In this document: positions 40,600-48,924 of the stretch, in pieces
How the letters are laid out: each line of letters begins with the position of its first letter
How positions within the stretch are numbered: the stretch's first letter is position 1
Origin: Nocardioides ochotonae
GTDB taxonomy: Bacteria; Actinomycetota; Actinomycetes; Propionibacteriales; Nocardioidaceae
Assembly: GCF_011420305.2 (NCBI RefSeq)
Contig: NZ_CP061769.1
Location: forward strand, 2,281,001-2,345,000
DNA length: 64,000 bases
Reading direction: 5' to 3'
Notes under the pieces: generated by a model
Told to the model about the DNA's origin: nothing
Databases searched by the model: none
The model's input: only the letters and a program-made list of their open reading frames with translations
Position numbers and translations under genes: made by a program

Positions 40600-41727
40600 A
40601 TGCATGCCGTGCCGTGCCGCGTCGCCCTCCTGCTGCTCGCGATCGCAGTACCGGTGCTGGGCCTTCCTGCGCTCCTTCCCCCGAGCGCGCAGGCCGCGCA
40701 CGTGCGCCCCGAAGCCGTGGCGAGCTGGGGCGTCGACGGACCGGTGCTCGCGACAGCGGTCGCGGGCAACGTCGTGGTCGTCGGGGGAAGCTTCTCCGCA
40801 GCGGTGGGCCCCACCGGGGAACGGGTGCCCCGCGCCAACCTCGCGGCGTTCTCGCTGCGCACCGGCGCATTGCTGACCGGGTGGCGCGCCGACACCAACG
40901 GCGCCGTCCGCGCCCTCACCACCGACGGTCGGTCGCTGTGGGTCGGGGGCTCCTTCACCCGCATCGGCGGGGTCGCCCGGGCGCGCGCGGCCAAGGTGTG
41001 GGCGCACTGGGGCGTGGTGGACAAGGCGTTCCGCGCCAACGCCAACGCGGCCGTGCTGGCGCTCGAGCTCTCCGGCAAGGCGCTCTTCCTGGGCGGCGAC
41101 TTCACCTCGGTGGGCGGCGCGGCCCTCCCCCGGCTCGCACGGGTACGCGCCGCCACCGGCCGGCCGGTGCCGAAGTTCCGCCCGTCGGTGAACCGCGCCG
41201 TCCAGGGCATCGCGGTCAGCGGGAACCGCGTCTACCTGGCCGGGCAGTTCACCGCCCTGGGCGGACAGGCCCGCCGCGGCGTGGGTGTGGTCGCCAAGGC
41301 CACCGGCGTGCTGCGCGGGCCGGCGTACGCCGCGTCGGTCCACCCGTCCTTCGGCGTCGAGGTCTCCTCCGACGGCAGCCGCCTCCTCGTCGCCGCCGGC
41401 GAGTACGCCAACGCGCTGGTCGCCTGGGACGCGGCGTCCGGCGCGCAGCTGTTCCGCCACACCGCCATGGGCGACGTGCAGGCGCTCGACGTCCAGGGCG
41501 ACCACGTCTACTTCGGATTCCACGAGGGGTTTCGTGGGGACACCACCCTCAAGGTGCTCGCCGCCCGGGTCAGCACCGGCGCCCTGGACCCCGACTTCCG
41601 CCCGCCCGTCGACGGGTTCTGGGGGATCCACGCCATCACGGCCACCCCCGATGCGCTGGTGCTCGGCGGTGAGTTCTCCCGGGTGGGTGGCGTCACGGCA
41701 CGCGGCTGGGCGCGGTTCCGGCCCTGA
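40600..41727 (+). CDS. Secreted beta-propeller protein (delta-60-like repeats)
   Basis: 375 residues from the ATG at 40600. A signal peptide (VALLLLAIAVPVLGLPALLPPSAQA) is followed by a repetitive domain. Four clear copies of a GGxFTxxGG unit are visible (VGGSFTRIGG, LGGDFTSVGG, LAGQFTALGG, LGGEFSRVGG), spaced roughly every 45-50 residues. These match the beta-propeller type annotated as DUF5122/delta-60 repeats. It is probably exported to the surface, with unknown ligand. No strong ribosome site precedes the start. It is divergent from thrS. Confidence 0.8.
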   Translation: MHAVPCRVALLLLAIAVPVLGLPALLPPSAQAAHVRPEAVASWGVDGPVLATAVAGNVVVVGGSFSAAVGPTGERVPRANLAAFSLRTGALLTGWRADTNGAVRALTTDGRSLWVGGSFTRIGGVARARAAKVWAHWGVVDKAFRANANAAVLALELSGKALFLGGDFTSVGGAALPRLARVRAATGRPVPKFRPSVNRAVQGIAVSGNRVYLAGQFTALGGQARRGVGVVAKATGVLRGPAYAASVHPSFGVEVSSDGSRLLVAAGEYANALVAWDAASGAQLFRHTAMGDVQALDVQGDHVYFGFHEGFRGDTTLKVLAARVSTGALDPDFRPPVDGFWGIHAITATPDALVLGGEFSRVGGVTARGWARFRP

Positions 41728-41806
41728 GGGACCTCCTCCGCGGACGCGCAGAGCGAGACACTCCTGCACGGGCCACCACTACCGGCTGTCGACGAACCTC
41801 TTGCCC

Positions 41807-41829
41807 TCGAACGCATGTTCGACTAGGAT
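41807..41829 (+). promoter_or_regulatory. Perfect LexA (SOS) box and -10 of the HNH remnant
   Basis: TCGAACGCATGTTCGA at 41807-41822 is an exact palindromic LexA box of the actinobacterial type. It is followed at 41824-41829 by TAGGAT, a -10-like element, and a GAGG just before the ATG at 41835. SOS boxes are known ahead of 13E12/DUF222 HNH genes in mycobacteria, so this is probably the original promoter. Confidence 0.85.
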
Positions 41830-42162
41830 GAGGTATGGCCTCCCCCGAACTCCCCGACAGCGGCTCCCCCGCCGCCGTGCTGGCGTTCGTGCAGGACCAG
41901 CGGGCCGCAGCCCAGCGAGCCGAGGTCCTGGTCCTGGAGGGCGCCCTGCTGTGGGCCGCGATGCACCCGGTCTCGACCAACTCGACCGACGAGGGCTCGA
42001 CCAACGGTGGATCGAACGGCGGGTGGCTCTTCGCCGAGGTCGCGATGCCGCTCGGGGGCGAGGGGACGCCGCTCGTCGCGGAGTTCGCGCCGATGGAGCT
42101 GGGGGCCGCCCTCGGCATGTCGACCGACGCGGCCCGGGCACTGGTGGGTGCCGCACTCGAGC

Positions 42163-42678
42163 CCGGCCGCCGTGATCGCGCACCCCAACGTGGTGGCGGA
42201 GGTCCGGAAGTCGAAGGCGACCACGGCAGGCACCTACGTCCTCGACCCGACCACGGCGGGACCGTCCTCGATCCTCGGCGTGCCCGTCATCTCCACCCCG
42301 GCGGCGACCGCGGCCGTCGTGTGGGTGGTGGAACCGACAGGCGTCACGATCTTCCGCCGCGGGCCCCTCGTCGTGGACCTGGGCACGACCGGCGACAACT
42401 GGTCACACAACATCCAGTCGATCCGCGCCGAGGAGCGCGTCGGCACCGCGGTGACCCGGCCGTCGTCGCTGACGAAGCTGACCCTCTCCGGCGGCAGCCG
42501 GTCGACCGCCAAGCAAGAAACGTGGCCCGGCCCGGGGCTGTCCTCACACGTCTCCCCCTGGGCCGGGCCGCTCGGGCCTGAGGGGTTCCAGGGTCTTCCT
42601 TCGGCCCACCCGTCCCGGGACGCGGCGGCCTGCGTCCCGGGACGGCCCGCGTCGGAGCCACCCGTCCCGCGACCGTGA
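42163..42678 (+). pseudogene. Fragment resembling the C terminus of an HK97-type phage major capsid protein
   Basis: The frame from 42163 reads SPAAVIAHPNVVAEVRK, then GTYVLDPTTAGPSSILGVPV, IFRRGPLVVDLGTTGDNW and SHNIQSIRAEERVGTAV, ending TRPSSLTKLTL near 42490. That order (DP...GVPV, RRG, SHN, EERVG) is what actinophage capsid C termini show. The call is from pattern memory, not a search. Only about 109 residues remain. The frame then runs on as low-complexity sequence to 42678. There is no own start; its left edge is fused out of frame to the HNH fragment. Confidence 0.65.
42610..42645 (+). terminator. Hairpin after the capsid-like fragment
   Basis: Perfect 14-bp arms (ccgtcccgggacgc at 42610-42623 and complement at 42632-42645) around an 8-base loop. 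It is probably the terminator that came with the capsid gene, and would isolate the small ORF downstream from the SOS promoter. Confidence 0.7.
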
Positions 42679-42727
42679 TTACGCGGTCAGCCAGCGCGGA
42701 TACCGCCTCTCAGTTACGGTCGGCCCC

Positions 42728-42922
42728 ATGTCGGAGAGAGTGAAACGCGGGCTCGGCCTCGTGGTGATTGGGCTCCTCGGCGTCATACTCATCGCCGCAA
42801 CCCGCCAGATGGAGGCGGACGGCGAGACTCCGCCCACGCTGCTCGTCGTCGCTGGAGCGGCAGGCGGATGGGTTGGCATCTACGGCCTAGTCCTCATCGC
42901 CCTTGGGTTGCTGCGCGACTGA
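42728..42922 (+). CDS. Small two-helix membrane protein, unknown
   Basis: 64 residues with two hydrophobic helices (GLGLVVIGLLGVILIAA and about 39-61, VVAGAAGGWVGIYGLVLIAL) separated by an acidic loop. It lies inside the foreign segment between the capsid-like fragment and the HNH C terminus. A promoter or ribosome site is not obvious. It could be phage-derived or a chance survivor. I do not recognise it. Confidence 0.45.
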   Translation: MSERVKRGLGLVVIGLLGVILIAATRQMEADGETPPTLLVVAGAAGGWVGIYGLVLIALGLLRD

Positions 42923-43135
42923 GTTGCTGACCGCCAGGGCTGGGTAGTTAACCCCGGAATTAGGAACCTGGCGCCCTTGTGCCGGCCACATCATCGGGCC
43001 AAGACCCACACCGGCTGGCGCTACGACAAGACCGACGCCGCCACCTATCTCTGGCGATCGCCCCACGGGTTGCACCTGATCAAGGACCGCGGCACCACTG
43101 CGCTCCTCAGCGCACACCCGCCGGACGTCTAGGGA

Positions 43136-43633
43136 TCAGCGCGGGGTGAGCACCCGGCGTACGAACGTGTCGACATTGGCGCACAGCCGTTCGACGCGCT
43201 GCTCGGGGGTGAGCGTCTCGTGCGGCTGGGCGCGGTCGGGGCGCTTGATGCCGCGGGCGTAGAGCGAGCAGGCCAGGTCGGCGCAGAGGTAGGTGCCGAC
43301 GGTGTTGCCGGCGCGTCCGGCAGCGCCGGCGCGGGGCGCGACCATCAGCGCCATGTCGGTGCTGGAGTGGGTGGTGAGGCAGAACGCGCACATGTTCTTG
43401 CGCCCGCCGCGCCCGGCACCGTTGCTGATCCGCAGCACCAGCCCGACCGGGCCGCTGTCGCCCGGCACGACCAGGTAGGCGCTGTCGGGGGCGCCGGCGT
43501 CACGCCAGCCGAGGAAGTCCAGCTGCTCCCACCGCGACGGCGCGATCGCCTTGGGCAGCGGCAGCCGGGTGGCCTCGCCCTTGGTGCAGTTGACGAACGA
43601 ACCGCGGATCTCCTGGGCGGTGAGCGGTTGCAT
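43136..43633 (-). CDS. FBP-domain protein (EF-G-binding zinc finger, FusB-like C-terminal domain)
   Basis: 165 residues. A four-cysteine treble-clef-like site is formed by Cys82 and Cys85 (MCAFCLTTH) and Cys117 and Cys122 (YLCADLACSLYARG). This is the FBP domain, named after the fusidic-acid resistance protein FusB, which binds EF-G and frees stalled ribosomes. The FusB N-terminal helical domain is replaced here by about 70 unrelated residues. The role in actinobacteria is untested. Its stop lies three bases from the HNH remnant's stop, so the two loci converge. Confidence 0.85.
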   Translation of the reverse strand: MQPLTAQEIRGSFVNCTKGEATRLPLPKAIAPSRWEQLDFLGWRDAGAPDSAYLVVPGDSGPVGLVLRISNGAGRGGRKNMCAFCLTTHSSTDMALMVAPRAGAAGRAGNTVGTYLCADLACSLYARGIKRPDRAQPHETLTPEQRVERLCANVDTFVRRVLTPR

Positions 43634-43661
43634 GAGTCCAGCCTCGCACCCGCCACGGCGC

Positions 43662-45704
43662 TCAGTCCGGGCGGGCGGTGTCCTGGCGGGCCGTTTCCTG
43701 ACCCGCGAGCAGCGCGCGGAACCGCGGCGCCAGCGTGAGCGCGTAGGTGCGGGTGATGTGGTTGGTGTCGCGGTACACCAGCGTCCTGCCCTGCACCGGC
43801 GTGCAGACGCGCTGGCGGCACACGCCGTCGCGCAGGTCGAAGAACTCGACGCCGGAGAGGTCGGCCAGCGCCGCGTGCTCGATGCGCGCGCCGCGGCGCG
43901 CGGTGACCAGGCACTCCGAGACCCGGCCGGTCTCCACCAGGCAGGACGGCGGGTTCACCTTGGCGGACGGCAGGCTGGCGACCATCACCACCGCGATCCC
44001 GGCGTCGGTGAACCGCTCCACGGTGCGGCGCAGGCCCTCGACCAGCAGCGGCCGCGAGTCGTGGGCGTCGTGGAGGTCGCCGCTGTCGCGGTCGATCACC
44101 CGGAGCCCGTCGCTGGCCATCCCCAGCACGACGAGCTCGGGATCGGCGGCGATCACCTCCGTGATGATCGCGGCGCGGAAGTCGTCGCACTCCTCGAACT
44201 CGCGGCCGAGCGCCCCGTCGAACCTGGTGACGTCGGCGATCGGGCAGGCGCTCTTCGACCACGCCCACAGCCGCCATCCCTCCGCCTTCGCCGCGACGTC
44301 CAGACCGGGGAAGACCTGGACCGCGTGGCTGTCGCCGAGCAGCACGACGTCCCGCTGACCCGCCGGGTCGCCGAAGCCGCACGCGCCGAGATCCTCGAGC
44401 GCACGCTCCTCATAGCCCAGGTCGCAACCGCGCTGGCGCATCGAGAACACGTCCTCCGCCGCGACCGCGGGGTTCGGGGTGAGCGCCACCGTGCGCCCGT
44501 CGCGCAGCTCCACGACGCCGTCGGTCTGTGCCGAGGCCAGCACCGTCACCGGTACGGCGACCAGCGCGACGAGCGCCCCACCGAAGGCGATCGAGCGCCA
44601 CGGCCGGACGGCCAGCACCCGCGCCCGGCGCACCGGCTGCTCGACCAGCACGTAGGAGCCCCACGCGGCGAGCAGCGAGAGCGCGACGGCGAGCACCCGC
44701 CACGGCCAGGAGTCGCCGCCGACGGCGTACGGGAGGATCACGAGCACCGGCCAGTGCCACAGGTACCAGGAGTACGACAGGTCCCCGAGCCACTGCAGCG
44801 GACGCACCGACAGGGCGCGGCCCAGCAGGGTCGCCTGCCCACCGGCGCCGGTGCCAGCGGCGATCAGCGCGACCGCGGCCAGCGACGGGAGCAGCGCGAG
44901 GAAGCCGGGGTAGGCGTACCCGCCGGCGCCGCTCTCCTGCAGCGCGACCAGCGCCACGGCGTACCCGACCAGGCCGAGGAGCCCGAGGGCCGCACAGGTA
45001 CGCCGACCGAGGCGGAGCAACGGCACCGCGGCGGCCAGCAGCGCGCCGAGGCCCAGCTGCCAGGCCCGCGCCGGCGTGCCGAAGAACGCGTAGGGCTGGC
45101 TGACCCCGGTCTGGTGCAGGCACCAGGCGAAGGACGCCACGACCACGAGCGCGAAGAGCAGCAGGTACGCCGTGCGCAGGTGCCGGCGCAGCCCCGCGCG
45201 GGCCACCAGCACGCCGAGGCCCACCACCAGGAGCGGCCACACGACGTAGAACTGCTCCTCCACGCCGAGGGACCAGAAGTGCAGCACCGGACTGGAGGTG
45301 CGGTCCTGGGCGAGGTAGTCGGTCTCCTGCTGGGCGAAGCGCCAGTTGGCCGAGAAGAGCGCGGACCAGCCGATGTCGTGGGCGACCGTGCGGCGGTCGA
45401 GGACCGGCATCCACACCGCGGCGGCCAGGCCGGTCGCCACCAGCGCCAGGGTCGAGGCCGGCAACAGGCGGCGGGCGCGCCGCGCCCAGAACCCGCGCAG
45501 CGAGACCGTGCCGGTGCGGCCGTGCTCGGCCAGCAGCAGGCCGGTGATGAGGAAGCCCGAGAGCACGAAGAACAGGTCGACGCCCACGAAACCGCCGCTG
45601 ATGCCGGGCATCCCGGCGTGGTAGGCCACCACCGCGAGGACGGCGAGGGCGCGCAGGCCCTGGATGTCGCCGCGGTGGGTGGTCGGCGCGGAGGCCTGGC
45701 TCAC
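43662..45704 (-). CDS. OafA/YrhL-type membrane O-acyltransferase fused to an SGNH domain
   Basis: 680 residues from the GTG at 45704. The N-terminal ~370 residues form the acyltransferase-3 membrane domain: DIQGLRALAVLAVVAYHAG with the catalytic-type His, GFVGVDLFFVLSGFLITG, and FWARRARRLLPA. The C-terminal third is an extracytoplasmic SGNH-hydrolase domain starting at LLGDSHAVQVFPG and ending near DTNHIT. Such enzymes O-acetylate cell-surface polymers or antibiotics. The frame is open to 45803 with an ATG there, so the start is uncertain. It is a paralogue of the gene at 60423-62552. Confidence 0.88.
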   Translation of the reverse strand: MSQASAPTTHRGDIQGLRALAVLAVVAYHAGMPGISGGFVGVDLFFVLSGFLITGLLLAEHGRTGTVSLRGFWARRARRLLPASTLALVATGLAAAVWMPVLDRRTVAHDIGWSALFSANWRFAQQETDYLAQDRTSSPVLHFWSLGVEEQFYVVWPLLVVGLGVLVARAGLRRHLRTAYLLLFALVVVASFAWCLHQTGVSQPYAFFGTPARAWQLGLGALLAAAVPLLRLGRRTCAALGLLGLVGYAVALVALQESGAGGYAYPGFLALLPSLAAVALIAAGTGAGGQATLLGRALSVRPLQWLGDLSYSWYLWHWPVLVILPYAVGGDSWPWRVLAVALSLLAAWGSYVLVEQPVRRARVLAVRPWRSIAFGGALVALVAVPVTVLASAQTDGVVELRDGRTVALTPNPAVAAEDVFSMRQRGCDLGYEERALEDLGACGFGDPAGQRDVVLLGDSHAVQVFPGLDVAAKAEGWRLWAWSKSACPIADVTRFDGALGREFEECDDFRAAIITEVIAADPELVVLGMASDGLRVIDRDSGDLHDAHDSRPLLVEGLRRTVERFTDAGIAVVMVASLPSAKVNPPSCLVETGRVSECLVTARRGARIEHAALADLSGVEFFDLRDGVCRQRVCTPVQGRTLVYRDTNHITRTYALTLAPRFRALLAGQETARQDTARPD

Positions 45705-45821
45705 GTCGTTCGTCCGTTCGTCCCGTTGTCGATCGATGACCAGCGGCGTGGCCCCCGGACCGCACCAGAGTGCGGCTCCCCGGGTCCCCGCGGGCGTCGC
45801 CACGCCGGACAGTGACGTCCC

Positions 45822-46016
45822 TCAGCGACGCCAGCCGGTGCGCGCAATGAGCCAGCCGAGGACCGCGGGCGGGGTGCTGCGCACGACGAGCGCCGCCTGC
45901 GGGGGCACGATCGCGGTACACCGGTCCGCCTCGATCGCGTCGGCGCCGCGTCGAGCGATCGAGGTCGTCGAGCCGGGCACGCCCGTGACCACGACCCGCC
46001 GGTTCCTGGCGATCAT
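45822..46016 (-). CDS. Doubtful small ORF
   Basis: 64 codons from an ATG, basic, with no domain I recognise and no clear ribosome site. It is the only reasonable ORF in the 408-base gap 45705-46112. That gap also shows a short tcccc...gggga hairpin at 46068-46083 that may end the hemerythrin transcript. It may be non-coding. Confidence 0.25.
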   Translation of the reverse strand: MIARNRRVVVTGVPGSTTSIARRGADAIEADRCTAIVPPQAALVVRSTPPAVLGWLIARTGWRR

Positions 46017-46112
46017 GGATTCATCGTGGTGCTGGCCCCCACGGCCTGCACGCCGAACGCCCGGAGATCCCCTCCGGTGGGGACCGCCGGTATGGACCGC
46101 GGGGCGGGCGGG

Positions 46113-46613
46113 TCAGGCGATGACGGCGTCCACGGCCTTCTTCAGCGCGCTCGGCTGGGACGGGCGGCGCGGCGCCCTCTCCCGGGCCTGGGTCATCTCG
46201 GCACCGATCTCCTGCAGGACCTTGCGCCCCAGGGCCTCCCGCACCTGCGGGAACCACTCCTGCTCCTCCTCCTCGATGTGGTGGCGCACGTTCTCGATGA
46301 GGACGGTGGTCTTGGCGGTGAAGCGCTCGTCGGTGGGCTGCATCCCCGCCAGCTCCATCACGAGCACGTCGGCGACGTGGTGCTCCTCGTAGGACTCCAG
46401 CACGTCGTCCTCGAGCTCCGGGACGAGCTCGCGGACGCGGGGGTACATCACCTCGTTCTCGATGTAGGTGTGCACCGTCAGCAGCTCGATGATCCGGTCC
46501 ACCAGGCTGCCCTTGGTCTTGTACGCCGCCTCGCCGGCGGCCTCGAAGTCGCGGAAGGTCTTCAGGATCAGCTTGTGGTCGTCCTTGAGCATCACGATGG
46601 CGTCAGTGGACAC
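46113..46613 (-). CDS. Hemerythrin-domain (HHE) protein
   Basis: 166 residues forming a helical bundle with a di-iron ligand set: His13, His48 with Glu52 (HTYIENEVMYP), His78/79 (EEHHVADV) and His111/112 with nearby Glu (VRHHIEEEEQEWFP). Such proteins sense or scavenge oxygen, NO or peroxide. I chose the GTG at 46613 because AGGAG is nine bases upstream. The frame is open to 46667 without family similarity. It overlaps the upstream gene by 11 bases and is probably its operon partner. Confidence 0.9.
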   Translation of the reverse strand: MSTDAIVMLKDDHKLILKTFRDFEAAGEAAYKTKGSLVDRIIELLTVHTYIENEVMYPRVRELVPELEDDVLESYEEHHVADVLVMELAGMQPTDERFTAKTTVLIENVRHHIEEEEQEWFPQVREALGRKVLQEIGAEMTQARERAPRRPSQPSALKKAVDAVIA

Positions 46614-47292
46614 GGGGAGACTCCTCGGTGGTGGGTGACGGGTCGTCCGCGCGCGAGGCCCGCGCACGGCGATAGGCGGGCTCGCGCAGCCGTCGTACGA
46701 CGTCGTACTGGCGCAGGCCCGGGATCCGGTGACGCACCGGGTCGAAGGAGACCGGCCCGTCGTCGCTGGTGTCGGGGACCAGCCGCAGCTCCGCGAACGG
46801 GTGCCAGGGTCCCCTCGCGTGTGCCCAGCGCAGCTCGTAGCTCTCGGGAGCCGGACCGCCCTGGAGCCCCAGCAGCACCGGCCCGGTCGGGCTGTCGTAG
46901 GGCAGCAGCGTGGTCATCGGGCGGCTGCGGGGCCGACGCCCACCGGTCAGCAGGAAGCGGGTGAGCCGTCCCCAGCCGGTGCTGGCGAACAGCAGGTCGC
47001 CGGGACCGTCGGTGGTCGGCACCCGCAGCGCCAGGCCGTGGACGTCGGGGAGCCGGGAGGGCAGGCCGATGGCGCGCGAGAGGCGTACGACGACCTCGTC
47101 CTCCCCCGGCTCGTCGATCCACGCGACGCCGCTCGGCTCGGCGGACCCGGTGCGGTGGAGCCGTCCGGCGCGCAGGTCGCCCTCCGGGTGCAGCGGCTTG
47201 CGGGCGGAGCGCACCGCCGCCAGCGCGCTGGTGCCGGCCGCGAGCAGCACGCCGCCGGCGCGAGCGGCGCGGGTGAGCGGGTGCGGGTCCAT
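46603..47292 (-). CDS. Uncharacterised protein, faintly catalase-like
   Basis: 229 residues from the ATG at 47292, which has AGGAGG just upstream. The middle (LSRAIGLPSRLPDVHGLALRV, DLLFASTGWGRL, MTTLLPYDSPTGPVLLGL) recalls small actinobacterial proteins sometimes labelled phosphodiesterase or catalase-related. I see no heme or metal motif that would settle this. An N-terminal hydrophobic stretch (AGGVLLAAGTSALAAV) may anchor it. It is coupled to the hemerythrin gene. Confidence 0.7.
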   Translation of the reverse strand: MDPHPLTRAARAGGVLLAAGTSALAAVRSARKPLHPEGDLRAGRLHRTGSAEPSGVAWIDEPGEDEVVVRLSRAIGLPSRLPDVHGLALRVPTTDGPGDLLFASTGWGRLTRFLLTGGRRPRSRPMTTLLPYDSPTGPVLLGLQGGPAPESYELRWAHARGPWHPFAELRLVPDTSDDGPVSFDPVRHRIPGLRQYDVVRRLREPAYRRARASRADDPSPTTEESPRVH

Positions 47293-47380
47293 GGGCCTCC
47301 TGTCCGCGCGACTGGTACCCCGCGCCTCGCGCGGCGACACCACTCCGACGGGTGAGGCGCGTGCACGGCGCCGGCCGGGG

Positions 47381-48025
47381 CTACGGCTCGATCGAGCCCT
47401 CGCCCCGCAGCCCGTGGTCGACACCCCACAAGATCGCCTGCGGGCGACTCGTCGCGCCGATCTTGCGGTACGCCGTGCGGATGTAGGTCTTGATCGTGTT
47501 GATGCTGAGGAAGGACCGTGCGGCGATCTCCTCGTTGGTGAGGCCGTGGCAGATCATGCCGAGGATCTCGCCCTCGCGGGGGCTGAGGCCCTGCTCGCGC
47601 CCGGGCCAGTCGGCCATCGTGGCCTCGTCGGGCTTGGGGTCACCGTCGGCTTTCATCGTGAACGAGTCGCTGCCCTCGGCCTGGTGCACCTCGACCAGCC
47701 GCTCCGCCAGCTCCTCCCCCGACACACCCTTGCCGATCCAGCCGACCGCGCCGTGCTCGTGCGCGACCTCGGGCGGGTAGGTCTCCCAGCTGTAGACGAC
47801 GATCTTCGCCTTGGGGTTGGCCGTGACCACCGCACGCAGCTTCTCGTCCTTGTCGGGGAGGCGTCCGAAGGTGTCGAACAAGATCACGTCGGCCTCGGGC
47901 ACGAAGTCGGTACCGGTGGACACCTCCACCACCTCGACCAGGTCGGAGTGCGGGGCCAGCAGGGCCACCAGGCCGCGCAACACCAGCTGGTAGTCGTTCG
48001 ACAGCACCACCTTGACAGGCTTCAT
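47381..48025 (-). CDS. LuxR/NarL-type response regulator with an atypical receiver
   Basis: 214 residues. The receiver has the phospho-acceptor position Asp51 (VILFDTFG), Ser79 and Lys99. The first acid of the usual DD pair is Asn10 (VVLSNDYQLVLRG), which may alter phosphorylation. The C-terminal LuxR HTH is clear (LSPREGEILGMICHGLTNEEIAA and INTIKTYIRTAYRKIGATSRPQAI). No sensor kinase is nearby. Its ATG overlaps the stop of the DUF6544-like gene (ATGA), so it is the third gene of an operon starting at 49531. Confidence 0.88.
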   Translation of the reverse strand: MKPVKVVLSNDYQLVLRGLVALLAPHSDLVEVVEVSTGTDFVPEADVILFDTFGRLPDKDEKLRAVVTANPKAKIVVYSWETYPPEVAHEHGAVGWIGKGVSGEELAERLVEVHQAEGSDSFTMKADGDPKPDEATMADWPGREQGLSPREGEILGMICHGLTNEEIAARSFLSINTIKTYIRTAYRKIGATSRPQAILWGVDHGLRGEGSIEP

Positions 48026-48924
48026 GTGGATGCTCTTCTCTGCGGGCTCGTCGCCCGGCGCCTCTCGCTGGTTCGTCCGCCCCGCTCGCTGATGTCGCCT
48101 CCCACCGTTTCACACCCCTGGTGGTGAGGGGGCGCGGCCGGGCTCTCAGGGGACGCCGGGGACGGCACCCGCAGGGACCCGACGTCGAAGCGGAAGAACT
48201 CACCCGCGGCCCAGCGGTCGGTCCCGTGGTGCCAGCCGACCGTGCCGCGGGCCGGGATCGTGAGACCGCCGAACGTGCGGTGCTCGGTGATCTCGCCGCC
48301 GAAGGGGTGCCACCCCCAGCTGCCGGTGTCGTCGGGGTCGCCCCAGCGCTCGAGCACGAAGGAGCGGAGCAGGCCGTCGTCGTCGAGGGTGCAGCGGACG
48401 TCGACCGGGTTGTCCCCGAGACGGTGGTGGACGGTGACGTGGGTGTCGTCCTCGGCCGACCACCGCACGCCGTAGCGCGGCAGCAGTGCGGTCGGGACCC
48501 ACACCCCCTCCGCACCGCCACGCCCCGCAGCGCTGCGGGAGACGTCGGGGCCCTCGCCCTGCGCCACGGTGAGCAGTCCCGCGAGCCGCCAGCGCATCGC
48601 CCCCGCGCCGTCGACGTACTGATCGGAGCCGGCGATCAGGCCGCCCACCCGCGCCCCCCACACGAAGCCGACGTGTGGGTCGAGCACCTCCACGGCGCGG
48701 AACGGCAGCCACCGCGGGCCCAGCCGCAGGCTGCCGCGCATGGTCAGCGTGGCACCGCGCGCGAGCGGTGTCCCGGGCGCGATCGCGGCGCTCAGGTGGC
48801 GGCGTACCGGCTCGGGCAGACCGTCGAGCTCCTCGGCCCCGAACACCTCCGGGGGCGCGGGCGTGAGGAGCCGTGCCTGCCACGCGGCGAGATTGCCGCC
48901 CGTCTCAGTCCTGCGGGTCCGCAC
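48022..48924 (-). CDS. DUF6544/DUF6920-like protein
   Basis: 300 residues. Features typical of this family are LPEPVRRHLSAAIAPG at the N terminus, then RLGPRWLPFRAVEVLDP and GFVWGARVGG. Further on are PTALLPRYGVRW and WGDPDDTGSWGWHPFGGEI. No catalytic motif is known for the family. The C-terminal 40 residues are a basic, low-complexity tail. It overlaps the upstream gene by 20 bases and the response regulator by four. Confidence 0.7.
   Translation of the reverse strand: MRTRRTETGGNLAAWQARLLTPAPPEVFGAEELDGLPEPVRRHLSAAIAPGTPLARGATLTMRGSLRLGPRWLPFRAVEVLDPHVGFVWGARVGGLIAGSDQYVDGAGAMRWRLAGLLTVAQGEGPDVSRSAAGRGGAEGVWVPTALLPRYGVRWSAEDDTHVTVHHRLGDNPVDVRCTLDDDGLLRSFVLERWGDPDDTGSWGWHPFGGEITEHRTFGGLTIPARGTVGWHHGTDRWAAGEFFRFDVGSLRVPSPASPESPAAPPHHQGCETVGGDISERGGRTSERRRATSPQRRAST

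Larger units (their letters stand above)
41835..43132 (+). pseudogene. DUF222/HNH endonuclease (13E12 family), broken and interrupted
   Basis: Residues 1-110 of the frame from 41835 look like the N terminus of a DUF222-type HNH protein (for example EVLVLEGALLWAAMHPVS and APMELGAALGMSTDAARALVG). Similarity stops near 42163 at GAALE. The expected C terminus reappears at 42980-43132 (RAKTHTGWRYDKTD, YLWRSPHGLHLI, ending at TAG). Between them lies unrelated DNA: a capsid-like fragment and a small membrane ORF. Intact relatives are about 450 residues, so most of the DUF222 domain and the HNH core are lost. The locus cannot make the nuclease. Confidence 0.82.

Noticed and set aside
42163-42490. Possible encapsulin instead of phage capsid
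   Set aside because: Only the C-terminal third is present, and its EERVG and SHN segments fit phage capsids as I remember them; no cargo gene is nearby.
42900-42975. Possible tRNA in the HNH remnant region
   Set aside because: No cloverleaf or TTCGA-type T loop could be drawn.
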